A stretch of 63,660 nt of DNA. It comes from Candidatus Zhuqueibacterota bacterium (GTDB lineage Bacteria; Zhuqueibacterota; Zhuqueibacteria; Residuimicrobiales; Oceaniaggregativiventaceae). Every line of letters starts with the position of its first letter. Position 1 is the first letter of the stretch. The notes under the pieces are model-generated. The model made no database searches and had not been told where the DNA came from. It was given only the letters and a program-made list of their open reading frames with translations. This document shows, piece after piece, positions 1-8,816 of this stretch. The position numbers and the translations under genes were made by a program. Location of the stretch: NCBI GenBank assembly GCA_014728115.1, contig WJME01000171.1:1-63660 (forward strand). The letters run 5' to 3'.

Positions 1-30
1 GGGCAAGTTAAGAAACGGTTAAATCCACCC

Positions 31-72
31 CTTCTGCTCTCTGCCCCATGCCCTATTCCCTATGCCTCTTCT
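31..72. repeat. Degenerate heptamer array
   Basis: Six consecutive 7-bp units, most ending in TGC or TTC (for example CCCATGC, CCTATTC, CCTATGC), lie just upstream of the first gene. The same unit family recurs at 2524-2628 and, reverse-complemented, at 13098-13153. The rest of bases 1-167 shows no gene; it ends in the AGGAG ribosome binding site of the first gene. Confidence 0.6.
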
Positions 73-167
73 TTTTTCCTTGTTTTTAAATCCCCATAAG
101 CCTAATTTCCCATCAGATTCATTCTCGCACAACAGAAACCGGCAAACGAGCAAAAGGAGCCTGACCG

Positions 168-1322
168 ATGAATACCATGAATGCAGCCATTATCGGGGCC
201 GGATTTATGGGTCCCACTCACACCGAAGCCTTGAGGCGTATCGGGGTCCATGTCCGTGGTATCCTGGGCGTTGATCCGACAGAATCGAAAAAAGCGGCAG
301 CAACCCTCGCGATTCCTCAAGCCTATCAGGATTGGCAAGAGGTTCTTGATGATCCTGATGTGCAGGTCATCCACATCACCACGCCAAACAGGTTGCATTA
401 TCAAATGGCAAAACAAGGGCTCCAGGCCGGCAAGCATATCCTGTGTGAAAAGCCCCTGGCCATGAATGCCCGGGAATCGGGAGAACTGGTGGAGCTGGCA
501 CAAAAATCCGGATTGGTGACCGGACTCAATTACAACATGCGGTTCTATCCTCTTGTCATGGAGGCCAGACATAAAGTTTCCTCGGGACAAACCGGCGAGA
601 TCCATGCGATTGTCGGCAGTTATGTGCAGGACTGGCTGCTGTTTCCCACGGATTACAACTGGCGGGTTCTGGCTCAGGAAGGCGGCGCCACCCGGGCGAT
701 CTCGGATATCGGCACGCACTGGCTGGATATGGTGCAATATATCACCGCATGCAAAGTCACTGCCGTATGTGCGGATCTCAAAATCGTCCATCCGGTGCGC
801 AAGCGTCCCAAAGGAGAGGTCGAGACGTTTTCCGGCAAGGTTCAGGAAGTTCAGGCCACAGAAAACGTGGAGATCACCACTGAAGATTGTGGCACGGTGT
901 TGCTGCGCTTTGACAATGGCGCCAAAGGACATCTCTGGGTCTCTCAGGTGACCGCCGGACGCAAGAACTGTCTGCGGTTTGAAATTTCCGGCGCCAAACA
1001 GGCCCTGTACTGGAACAGCGAGACACCCAATGAAATGTGGATCGGATCCCGTGAAAAAGCCAATGATCTGCTGCTCAAGGATCCGGGACTGCTTTCGGAT
1101 ACCGGCCGCAGTGCAGCGAACTATCCCGGTGGTCACAATGAAGGCTATCCGGACAGCTTTAAACAGTGTTTCAAAGCTTTTTATGACTATATCGCCGCAG
1201 GAGATCTCGAGGCTCCCAGATCGTTCGCCTCATTCGCGGACGGTCATCATGAAATACTGCTGTGCGATGCAATTTACCAAAGCCACACACAAGGCGGGTG
1301 GGTCGAGGTCGAACCCTCCTGA
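168..1322 (+). CDS. Gfo/Idh/MocA family NAD(P)-dependent oxidoreductase
   Basis: This 384-residue protein starts with a Rossmann motif ([10 protein letters not shown], residues 6-15) and has the EKPLAMN segment that carries the conserved lysine of the Gfo/Idh/MocA family. A C-terminal alpha/beta substrate domain follows, so size and layout are normal for the family. Such enzymes oxidise or reduce sugars and inositols in the cytoplasm. The start at 168 is supported by an AGGAG eight bases upstream. The sugar isomerase/epimerase-like gene 36 bp downstream on the same strand points to a two-gene sugar-catabolic operon. The substrate cannot be told from sequence. No signal peptide is visible, unlike the Tat-exported members of this family. 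Confidence 0.92.
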   Translation: MNTMNAAIIGAGFMGPTHTEALRRIGVHVRGILGVDPTESKKAAATLAIPQAYQDWQEVLDDPDVQVIHITTPNRLHYQMAKQGLQAGKHILCEKPLAMNARESGELVELAQKSGLVTGLNYNMRFYPLVMEARHKVSSGQTGEIHAIVGSYVQDWLLFPTDYNWRVLAQEGGATRAISDIGTHWLDMVQYITACKVTAVCADLKIVHPVRKRPKGEVETFSGKVQEVQATENVEITTEDCGTVLLRFDNGAKGHLWVSQVTAGRKNCLRFEISGAKQALYWNSETPNEMWIGSREKANDLLLKDPGLLSDTGRSAANYPGGHNEGYPDSFKQCFKAFYDYIAAGDLEAPRSFASFADGHHEILLCDAIYQSHTQGGWVEVEPS

Positions 1323-1358
1323 ACACATTCAACGATACCATCATTTGCGGAGGAACCT

Positions 1359-2273
1359 ATGAAACTGGGATTTGTCAGTGCCATTTTACCGGATCTGGAA
1401 TTCGATGAGGTGATTCGATTCGCTTCCGAAACCGGTTACGATTGTGTGGAAATCATGTGCTGGCCCAAAGGCAAGGCCGAAAGACGCTATGCCGGCGTGA
1501 CCCATATCGATGTGGTAGGATTTACAAAATCCGATGCCGACGCCGTCAACGAAAAGCTGGCTCAGGACGACATCACCCTCAGCGGTCTCGGATACTATCC
1601 CAATCCCCTGGCCCCGGATGCCAGCGAAGCCAACGTCGCCATCGACCATATCAAAGAGGTCATCAAAGCCGCAGAGCTCCTGGGACTGCAAAACATGAAC
1701 ACCTTTATCGGCAAGGACTGGTCAAAGTCAGTCGATGACAACTGGCCGCAATTTAAAAAGGTGTGGCCGGATCTGATCAAATTCGCCGAGGATCATGGTA
1801 TCAAGGTCGGTATCGAAAATTGTCCCATGCATTTTACCAAAGACGAATGGCCCGGAGGCAAGAACCTGGCAGCTACCCCGGAAATCTGGCAACGGATGTT
1901 CGACGAGATTCCCAGCGATTATTTTGGACTCAATTTCGATCCCTCCCACCTGATCTGGCAGCACATCGATGTGTTTAAGGCAGTGCGCGATTTTGCAGAC
2001 AAGATCTTTCATGCCCATGCCAAGGATGTGCGCCTGGATAAACACCGCCTCGATCAGGTCGGCATCATGGCCCATCCCCTGCAGTATCATACCCCCAAAC
2101 TGCCCGGACTGGGTGAGGTCGACTGGGGAAAATTCATTTCGGTACTGGGAGACACGGGCTATGACGGTCCCGTCTGCGTCGAAGTCGAAGACCGCAGCTT
2201 TGAAGGATCCCTTGAACGCCGCCAGGCCTCGCTGGTACAGAGCGTGGCGTACCTGAGGCAATTTATTGCATAG
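1359..2273 (+). CDS. Sugar phosphate isomerase/epimerase family TIM-barrel protein
   Basis: This 304-residue protein belongs to the xylose-isomerase-like TIM-barrel family (AP_endonuc_2). Candidate metal ligands are visible in order: Glu in KVGIEN, Asp and His in NFDPSH, His in HAHAKD, and Glu near the C-terminus in VCVEVED. The family interconverts ketoses and aldoses or dehydrates inositols. A GGAGG seven bases upstream fixes the ATG at 1359. It is probably co-transcribed with the preceding oxidoreductase, a common pairing in sugar or inositol breakdown. The exact reaction is unknown. A strong bidirectional terminator lies about 70 bp downstream. Confidence 0.9.
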   Translation: MKLGFVSAILPDLEFDEVIRFASETGYDCVEIMCWPKGKAERRYAGVTHIDVVGFTKSDADAVNEKLAQDDITLSGLGYYPNPLAPDASEANVAIDHIKEVIKAAELLGLQNMNTFIGKDWSKSVDDNWPQFKKVWPDLIKFAEDHGIKVGIENCPMHFTKDEWPGGKNLAATPEIWQRMFDEIPSDYFGLNFDPSHLIWQHIDVFKAVRDFADKIFHAHAKDVRLDKHRLDQVGIMAHPLQYHTPKLPGLGEVDWGKFISVLGDTGYDGPVCVEVEDRSFEGSLERRQASLVQSVAYLRQFIA

Positions 2274-2280
2274 CAAACCA

Positions 2281-2344
2281 CGTGAAAACGTGTGAACGTG
2301 TGAACGTGAAAACGTGAAAACGTGAAAACGTCAAATCGTGAAAG
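2281..2344. repeat. Octamer tandem repeat (CGTGAAAA-like)
   Basis: Eight contiguous 8-bp units are visible: CGTGAAAA occurs four times, CGTGTGAA twice, and CGTCAAAT and CGTGAAAG once each. The array starts seven bases after the stop codon of the isomerase-like gene and abuts the terminator stem. Similar CGTG/ACGTT words occur at about 16230-16260 and 17966-17998, also just after gene ends. Confidence 0.8.
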
Positions 2345-2381
2345 CAGAGTTGTTGCACACGAGTGCGGCAACTCTGCTTTT
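2341..2381. terminator. Bidirectional intrinsic terminator between convergent genes
   Basis: A perfect 12-bp stem, AAAGCAGAGTTG with CAACTCTGCTTT, continues inward through two G-T wobbles and a GCAC/GTGC pair around an ACGA loop. It is flanked by A and T runs, so it can end transcription from the plus-strand sugar operon and from the minus-strand ATPase. Confidence 0.8.
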
Positions 2382-2523
2382 CGATCTCAAAAACAAGGAC
2401 AGGTAAAAGAATGTGATCGAGGGTCTGGTAGAAAAACTTGGAATCTGTAACCATAAGATTTGAACCCGTGATCAAGGATAGATTCATAATTGCTGCTCGA
2501 TCCTCCATACTCGACGTTTTTAC

Positions 2524-2628
2524 TCTTCCCTTCGGCCCCTTGTCTTCTGCCCTCTGCCCCATGCCCTATGCTCTATGCATCACGTTTGACGTCTGATGTC
2601 TGACATCTCACGTCTCACGTCTATCTTT
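2524..2628. repeat. Heptamer array running into the ATPase 3' end
   Basis: Fifteen consecutive in-phase 7-bp units can be read. CTGCC/ATGCC-type units (TTCTGCC, CTCTGCC, CCATGCC, CTATGCT) pass without loss of phase into TGACGTC-type units (TGATGTC, TGACATC, TCACGTC twice). The last units overlap the end of the minus-strand P-type ATPase gene, so its final codons and its TGA stop lie inside the array. The rest of 2274-2607 holds the octamer repeat and the terminator. Confidence 0.75.
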
Positions 2629-4764
2629 TGCCCCCCTCACCGAATTGAGAATTGCAATCAGAGCCACTCCCATGTCACCAAACACGGCTTCCCACATGGT
2701 GGCAATGCCCAGGGTGCCGAGTACGATGAAAAAGGCTTTGATTCCGAGTGCTAACGCGATGTTTTGCCAGACGATCTTGCGCGTGTGCCTGGCGATCTGA
2801 ATGGCCTTGACCACCTGGTTGGGCGAGTCGGTCATCAGAACCACATCTGCTGTTTCCACGGCAGCGTCCGATCCCAGGGCGCCCATGGCAAACCCTACGT
2901 CAGCACGGGCAATGACCGGGGCATCGTTGATGCCATCCCCGACAAACGCCACCCTGCCCTCTCGCGTCGAGTCGATCAGTTTTTCGATATGATGCACCTT
3001 GTCTTCCGGTAAAAGCTCGGCATGGAAATTCTCTATGCCCAGTTCCCGGGCGATTTCCCGTGCAATGGTTTGATTGTCGCCGGTCAGCAGAGAGGTTTTG
3101 ATATTCAGCTGTTGTAATGCCTGAATCGTCTCCGCAGCATGCTTTTTTAGCGAGTCGGATATGACGAGGTGTCCGGCCAATGTTTTGTTCACAGCCACAT
3201 AAACCACGGTTCCCGGAATGTCGATCTTTTCGTGCTGGATCTTTTCCCTTGATAAAAGCCTGGCATTTCCCGCGACGATCTCTTCGCCATCGATACGCAC
3301 TCGAACCCCATGGCCCGCGATTTCGGTCACATCATGAAGAGTGCTGCGTTGAATGGGTTCGTCGGGAAAATGGGACCTGTACGCTTGCAAAACAGATTGG
3401 GCGATCGGGTGATTCGAGTTGGCCTGAGCATAGGCAGCATATCGCAAAACCTCTTTTTCATTATATCCCTTCACCGGATGAATCCCGGTGACCTTGAATT
3501 CCCCTTTGGTCAGGGTGCCGGTTTTATCAAAGACCACGGTTTTCAGGTTTGTCAAGGCATCCAAAAAATTCGAGCCCTTGACCAGGATACCGCTGCGTGA
3601 AGCCTTGCCGATGCCGCCAAAATAGGCAAGCGGGACGCTGATGACCAGTGCACAGGGACAAGAGATAACCAGCACGACCAGGGCTCTGTAGATCCATTCT
3701 GAAAACGTCGCGCCCTGAATGATCAGGGGAGGAATCAGTGCCAGCAAGAGGGCCCCCAGAACGATCACCGGTGTATAATAACGGGCAAAGGTGGTGATAA
3801 ATTTTTCTGTCTCGGCTTTCTTACTGCTGGCATTTTCCACCAGCTCCAGGATTTTGGCAATGGACGACTCGGAAAACTCTTTGGTCACCTCGACGGTCAA
3901 CAAGCTGCTTTTATTGATCATGCCGGCCAGAACCCGTTCATCGGTTTTGACCGCTCTCGGAACAGACTCGCCGGTCAGTGCATAGGTATCTACAAAAGAG
4001 TCTCCTTTCCGGACCACCCCATCCAGTGGAATTTTCTCACCCGGTTTGACAACGATGCGTTGACCCGGATGAACCTGCTCGGGCGAGACCCGCTCGAGAT
4101 GCTCATCCGGTTGTCCGGCTGAAACCACGAGATGGGCAGTATCAGGCCTGACCTGCAGCAAGGCCTTGACCGACCGTCTCGAGCGGTTGACTGCGATATC
4201 CTGAAAGAGCTCTCCGATGATGTAAAACAGCATGACCGTCACGGCTTCGGCCAGTTCGCCGATGGCGATTGCACCCAGTGTGGCAATGGTCATCAAAAAG
4301 TGTTCGTTGAACACCCTGGCCCGGGCAATGCTTTTTACCGCACCGCTGAGGACGCGCCAGCCGCTGAGCACATAGGCAGGGATAAAGACCACATATTTTG
4401 CAATCTGAAACGGTGTGTTTTCGAGGGTCTCGTGAAAAATCAGTCCGGCCAGCAAGAGCAAAGCTGTGATGCCGATTTTTAAAAACTCGGTTTTGTTTTC
4501 TGTCAAGGCCTGTTTGAACGAAACGAGTTTAGAGGGCCGGTCGAACGATGCCCGGGTGGTCTCCTCAGGCTCCAGGACATTGACATCCGGTTCGATCTCT
4601 TTGATTTTCCGCCTGGCTTGTTCCAGATCCGGTGTATCGATCTGCAACGTGGAATGGACAAAATTCACCGACACGAATCGCACTTTGGGCAGTTTTGCCA
4701 ATCCATCCTCGATCTTTGCGGCGCACGAAGCACAGTCCAGATTTTCCAGGTATAATCTCGTCAT
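2608..4764 (-). CDS. Heavy-metal P1B-type ATPase (Zn/Cd/Pb exporter type)
   Basis: This 718-residue membrane pump uses ATP to export soft divalent metals. It has an N-terminal HMA domain with Cys11-x2-Cys14, a CPC transport site (Cys369, Cys371), the phosphorylated Asp413 in DKTGTLT, and LTGDN and GDGINDAP further on. The CPC plus this architecture is typical of CadA/ZntA rather than of copper pumps, but the cation is an inference. The C-terminal tail GAKDRRET and the stop codon are encoded within a heptamer repeat array and look like an appended end. The gene stands alone and is convergent with the sugar operon. Its start has only a weak ribosome binding site. Confidence 0.93.
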   Translation of the reverse strand: MTRLYLENLDCASCAAKIEDGLAKLPKVRFVSVNFVHSTLQIDTPDLEQARRKIKEIEPDVNVLEPEETTRASFDRPSKLVSFKQALTENKTEFLKIGITALLLLAGLIFHETLENTPFQIAKYVVFIPAYVLSGWRVLSGAVKSIARARVFNEHFLMTIATLGAIAIGELAEAVTVMLFYIIGELFQDIAVNRSRRSVKALLQVRPDTAHLVVSAGQPDEHLERVSPEQVHPGQRIVVKPGEKIPLDGVVRKGDSFVDTYALTGESVPRAVKTDERVLAGMINKSSLLTVEVTKEFSESSIAKILELVENASSKKAETEKFITTFARYYTPVIVLGALLLALIPPLIIQGATFSEWIYRALVVLVISCPCALVISVPLAYFGGIGKASRSGILVKGSNFLDALTNLKTVVFDKTGTLTKGEFKVTGIHPVKGYNEKEVLRYAAYAQANSNHPIAQSVLQAYRSHFPDEPIQRSTLHDVTEIAGHGVRVRIDGEEIVAGNARLLSREKIQHEKIDIPGTVVYVAVNKTLAGHLVISDSLKKHAAETIQALQQLNIKTSLLTGDNQTIAREIARELGIENFHAELLPEDKVHHIEKLIDSTREGRVAFVGDGINDAPVIARADVGFAMGALGSDAAVETADVVLMTDSPNQVVKAIQIARHTRKIVWQNIALALGIKAFFIVLGTLGIATMWEAVFGDMGVALIAILNSVRGAKDRRET

Positions 4765-5020
4765 TTCTTTTCATCGCCTGTGATACATATAGAGCTGTAA
4801 CAGAATTTGTGATTTATTTATTCGCCTGGAAGGATAAACACAATGTTGCAAGAAAAATGAAAAGATATGCACATGCAATGGTGCCAACGTGGGGATAGTG
4901 ATTGTCCATGCCTCTGGAGGGAAGACAATTCAACACATCGATAATGCCCTTACCCTTGTCATCTTTGTTTCGTCAAGGCGACATCATTACCGGCCCGGGG
5001 TCACATGACAAAGAGGGAGC

Positions 5021-5153
5021 CAAACGTCGGACGGCAAACGGCAGATGTCAGATGTCAGATGTCAAACGTCAAACTTTAGATGTCAAACGTAAAATTTCAG
5101 ATGTCAGACATTCTGACTTTTGATCTTTTAGTTATCTACCCCTATTTTCTATG
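5021..5153. repeat. Heptamer array (CAGATGT/CAAACGT units)
   Basis: About nineteen in-phase 7-bp steps can be read, with CAGATGT four times and CAAACGT three times, decaying towards the right. The right end overlaps the last codons and the TAA stop (5132-5134) of the small minus-strand gene. Between 4765 and 5020 I see no gene and no convincing promoter. Confidence 0.75.
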
Positions 5154-5617
5154 CTGATATCTTTCTTGCTTTTTATCTTTGCACCGGGGCGTTCGGCTAT
5201 AGCAATTTCTATTGGTGCGCGATTGAGATCACCTCCAAGTGCCTGGCAACGAATAAAGGCAGCTTGTGTGTCGAGAGCCAGAATGACGATTGCATCTGCT
5301 GTGCCGCCCTGGCAAGCCCAGAGCCGCTCTTGTGCAGGGAGAGCGGGTGCCGGTTGCACCCCGGACACTGATTTGTTCAGCTGTGATTCAATCGCCTGCA
5401 CCTGAGGTGCCGGCATCGAATGAGCAGACAATTTGCCGTTTTCATCCACCACCACGATCCGGGAACCAACCCCCTGCAACGAACGAATGGTCATCCCGCC
5501 CTGATCATCGACAGTAACTAAAATCTCTGTTTCCGAATTCTTAACCACCAGTTGGGCAAAGGAAAAATCAGAGCACAAACAAAACAGCCCTAAACACCAA
5601 AATAGCCCTTTCATCAT
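5132..5617 (-). CDS. Small exported protein of unknown function
   Basis: This 161-residue protein begins with a clear signal peptide (MMKGLFW to about SFAQ, residues 1-21). A beta-rich stretch with an Asp-Gln-Gly-Gly turn follows, and then a Pro/Ala-rich linker. I do not recognise the family. A GAGGAG upstream supports the start. The last residues (about ISIENRGR) are encoded inside a heptamer repeat array, so the natural C-terminus may have been replaced. It lies 52 bp downstream of the GH39-like gene on the same strand and could be co-transcribed with it. Location is likely periplasmic or extracellular. Confidence 0.65.
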   Translation of the reverse strand: MMKGLFWCLGLFCLCSDFSFAQLVVKNSETEILVTVDDQGGMTIRSLQGVGSRIVVVDENGKLSAHSMPAPQVQAIESQLNKSVSGVQPAPALPAQERLWACQGGTADAIVILALDTQAAFIRCQALGGDLNRAPIEIAIAERPGAKIKSKKDISIENRGR

Positions 5618-5669
5618 CGTATCTCCTCGTTGTTGATCCTATGTATAGTTTAGTACGTATCCCATGAGA

Positions 5670-7940
5670 TTACCTGAGTAAAACCATTTTCAAGCGGCCA
5701 TCGAACGAACCTGCTTTTAAGCTGCAGAAATAGGTTCCACTGGGCAATGGATTGCCTTGCTGATCCAGGCCATCCCAGACCACGGAATGGGATCCGGCGT
5801 TCAGCACTGATTTATCTGTTTTTGACAAACACCGCCCTCTGATATCAAAAATTTCGATCGTTACAGGCAGCGGTTCGGGCAACGTGAATGTGACGGTGGT
5901 CATTCCATTAAAAGGATTGGGATAGTTGGCCGACAATACAAATTGTTCGGGACCATCGGATTGTTGCACGTGACTGATCAGGTGATCCGGAGGGGGTGGC
6001 GGAACGAGGCCGACCAGTCCGTTTGTACCCTGCACCGGCAAGGCTTTATCAAGGGTGGGATAAAAATTCAAAGAGCCACTGGTGGTGCAAAACAGCCAAA
6101 ATCCCAGAGCAGGGTCAAAAGTATCAGGTATAGTATATGCGCTCGATGAAGGATCCCAGACAAAGGGTACGGCAAGCATCTCTTTCGGAGAGAAAGCAAA
6201 AGCAGACCATGGTATCCGCGAAATTTGACCGGTACCGATGAGATTCCAGCCGGCGATCAGATCGATTGGCTCGACATTAACAGGATAGCCGGTGATTTGC
6301 AAGAGATTGTTGCCAGAAGAATAGAGCCAAAAACCCTGCCCGGGGTGAACCTCGGTGACCTGAACATACTGGTCCTTATAAATATAAGCATACTCGGCAA
6401 TCGCAGGAAAGAGCGCGGCAACATTCATATTATCCGCCATCACCGGGACGGATAGCAGATTCCAGCCTGCCTTGATTCCGTAGGTCAGTGTTACCGGCAT
6501 TTGGGGAATGCGTAAGAGCCGCACAAGACAGCTGGCAAAAGGTTCAAAGGTAATCGTTTGGGTAAAAGAGCCGGAGAGCGTGCGAGTGGAGGTTTCGACA
6601 AGTTGCAATTCTTCGCTGGCAGGATTGTCCAGATAGCTGCTATGTTCGCGGTCGATCAGAAATCGTTCAATTTTAGCATAAGGTAAAGAGATCTGATCGA
6701 TTTGCAGATCTATATTCAAGGTGTTGTCGCTGTTATTCCACATCAGAACACCAATCGTGTCGGCATTGGCAGCTGCCATGGCCTGGATGACGCCATACGT
6801 GTTTACAGCAACACGTTCCTCCGGTGTCATCGCATAGAGTTTATAGGCATTATAAATCGCTTTGATATGTGAACCGTTGGGTTCAAGGGCGCCGAGGTTG
6901 CCAATGGCGAGCCCACCACCGATATCGATATATTGGGCGCGTTGTACGATGGTCAGATTTTCGTACGGCAAGAGACTTTTCATCGCCCCCAGCAGCCAGG
7001 TGGCTCCCTCGGCGCGGTCGCCCCAATAGCCGTTTCCGCTCACCAGTTCGTTGTTCCATTCTCCCAAATGAAGCTCGACCGGACCCAGTGACGGGTGTGC
7101 ATCGATCATGTCTTGTAACTGTTGCATGACCCAAATGGTGATATTGACATCAGGGGTAAAATTATGAAACGAGACAAAGTCGACGGGTAGAGAACGAGCG
7201 ACACAAAAATCCAAAAGCGCATTGACCCAGTTGACATTGTTCATACTGCCGGAAAAACCAGGACCACCGACAAGGGCATTGGGATCACCCTGCAGCACGC
7301 CATTGACCGTGTATTCATAGAGATCGAGATACTGTTGCTGTGTACCAGTCCAAAAAATATCCAGATCCGGCTCGTTCCAAACCTCATAATATCGAATGCC
7401 ATATCCCCGAGCCACACAATGCAAGGCCAGCTGGCGATTGATCTCCTGCCAGGCCTGGTAATTGTTTGGCGGATTGTATTGCCCCCCCAGTACATCGGGA
7501 GTATAACTCAGACAGAAATACGGCGTGCAATCGTCTGCAAGAATGGCTTCGATCTTGGCATCGAGCTGCGTCCAGTCGTAGACAAAATTTGGATAGATAC
7601 CGCTGACGATATTGTGCAGATCCCAGATATGATCTATACGAATACTGGCACAATCGATATCGCGCAACCGGCCATTGAGCTGCTGATAGAGCCACGCCGG
7701 AGTATATCCGGTCTGCATCATGTGAAATTTTTTGACCAGGTTGGGGGTACCGGGCTGGCCGGCATTGACGATGACCTGGTTGGCATGAACGACAAAGGGA
7801 AAGACCATCAGACCACAGAACGCGAGAATAAATTTTTGCAGAGTTTTAAAAAGACCGGGCCTCCAGCCATGGCCAGGAAGGCAATCCAGAGCCGTATTCC
7901 GTACTTGCATGAAAACATTGAGGATCATTTGTTTCCACAT
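5670..7940 (-). CDS. Secreted GH39/clan GH-A-like glycosidase with T9SS tail
   Basis: This 756-residue protein has a long N-region followed by a hydrophobic signal segment (about residues 33-54). The (beta/alpha)8 glycosidase-like region spans about residues 60-460. It carries EVWNEPD, with Glu190 as candidate acid/base, and LGEWNNE, with Glu294 as candidate nucleophile; this is the layout of retaining clan GH-A enzymes such as GH39. A middle region repeats a 'GWNLLSVP / GWNLIGTG' motif (about 490-620). The C-terminus (about 675-756) is a FlgD-like sorting domain with NYPNPFNG, which implies T9SS export to the surface or medium. An AAGGA eight bases upstream supports the start. The substrate is unknown, and a catalytically altered relative cannot be excluded. 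Confidence 0.8.
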   Translation of the reverse strand: MWKQMILNVFMQVRNTALDCLPGHGWRPGLFKTLQKFILAFCGLMVFPFVVHANQVIVNAGQPGTPNLVKKFHMMQTGYTPAWLYQQLNGRLRDIDCASIRIDHIWDLHNIVSGIYPNFVYDWTQLDAKIEAILADDCTPYFCLSYTPDVLGGQYNPPNNYQAWQEINRQLALHCVARGYGIRYYEVWNEPDLDIFWTGTQQQYLDLYEYTVNGVLQGDPNALVGGPGFSGSMNNVNWVNALLDFCVARSLPVDFVSFHNFTPDVNITIWVMQQLQDMIDAHPSLGPVELHLGEWNNELVSGNGYWGDRAEGATWLLGAMKSLLPYENLTIVQRAQYIDIGGGLAIGNLGALEPNGSHIKAIYNAYKLYAMTPEERVAVNTYGVIQAMAAANADTIGVLMWNNSDNTLNIDLQIDQISLPYAKIERFLIDREHSSYLDNPASEELQLVETSTRTLSGSFTQTITFEPFASCLVRLLRIPQMPVTLTYGIKAGWNLLSVPVMADNMNVAALFPAIAEYAYIYKDQYVQVTEVHPGQGFWLYSSGNNLLQITGYPVNVEPIDLIAGWNLIGTGQISRIPWSAFAFSPKEMLAVPFVWDPSSSAYTIPDTFDPALGFWLFCTTSGSLNFYPTLDKALPVQGTNGLVGLVPPPPPDHLISHVQQSDGPEQFVLSANYPNPFNGMTTVTFTLPEPLPVTIEIFDIRGRCLSKTDKSVLNAGSHSVVWDGLDQQGNPLPSGTYFCSLKAGSFDGRLKMVLLR

Positions 7941-8211
7941 GACTCGTTCCTTGTCTGTCGCGGAATGGTTCTATCGACTTTTTTTCCGAAATATTGGGGA
8001 TTTAGAGATGGAATCTTTTGAGTGATTCCACATTAGTATTGATTTTATTATACTTGCAAAAAACAGCTCATACGTGACTGAATTATAGCAAAAATCCTGC
8101 CATATAGAGCCTGAGTAGGTTAAAGAGAGAGAGAGAGGGTTATTATTGAAAAAAGAAAGAGGAAATTGAGAGTGCCCGGAGTCATTCCAATTCGAAAAAG
8201 TGAAGGATCTA

Positions 8212-8631
8212 TTACAGCTGTTCTTTAATGCCGATCAATATCCGGGTGTCATCAAGATCTGCAGGCTCGTTGATCATGACCGTGATACCGCGGATTTTGC
8301 CAAAGTGCTTGCCGGCAATAAATTGCTCGACATAGTCCGCAGACAGGTCGCTTGCGACGATCAGGGGTTCGGCTTTATCGGATAAGTAAAAGGTGGTTGA
8401 AAATTTCTGTTCATAGACCGATACCCAGCAAATGGTTTTTTTCTTTTTGGTCACTTTGAACAACCAGGCATTGCCGTCCCTGTAATATCGCCATTCGCCG
8501 GCAAAGAACGGATATTCGGTTTTTAGCATCTCTGTAAAGATATCCCAGGATGCTCTGGTCTCGCCCAGCACGCGCTGCAGAACCATCTCATCGGGAAATT
8601 CATCGGCATTTTTAAGACAGGGTTTTTGCAT
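8212..8631 (-). CDS. DUF3788 family protein
   Basis: The 139-residue product matches the pattern I know for DUF3788: an LGE/xxxW start, EWRYYRDGNAW, a Lys-rich strand KKKKTICW, then an F-rich strand and a final IRGITVMI strand. The function is not known. The family is cytosolic and is often encoded near regulators. GGGAG precedes the ATG at 8631, which I prefer over the GTG at 8637. The gene stands alone. The upstream segment 8638-8808 contains only heptamer-like repeats, and 7941-8211 contains a GA-dinucleotide run (about 8124-8137) and no gene. Confidence 0.75.
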   Translation of the reverse strand: MQKPCLKNADEFPDEMVLQRVLGETRASWDIFTEMLKTEYPFFAGEWRYYRDGNAWLFKVTKKKKTICWVSVYEQKFSTTFYLSDKAEPLIVASDLSADYVEQFIAGKHFGKIRGITVMINEPADLDDTRILIGIKEQL

Positions 8632-8720
8632 GATCACTCCCGGGATGAATTGCCATAAATCCAGACACTATTCATATCCTGAACTTATAATATCCAGCAT
8701 CAAATGCAAGAAAAATAATG

Positions 8721-8816
8721 GGCAAAGAGCACAGAGCAGAAACAAAGCAGATGGTCATTTTTCTAAAGCAACCAGACACTTGATCTCGTCTGCGTGACAT
8801 CTGACATCTCACGTCC
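8721..8816. repeat. Two short heptamer blocks at the LOV-PP2C 3' end
   Basis: Block one, 8721-8755, reads GGCAAAG, AGCACAG, AGCAGAA, ACAAAGC, AGATGGT. Block two, 8782-8816, contains GACATCT twice followed by CACGTCC. Block two covers the TGA stop (complement of 8809-8811) of the phosphatase gene on the minus strand. The units match those in the 2524-2628 array. Confidence 0.6.

Noticed and set aside
2281..5153. A CRISPR array, suggested by the repeated short units.
   Set aside because: Units are 7-8 bp, contiguous and degenerate, with no unique spacers and no cas genes nearby.
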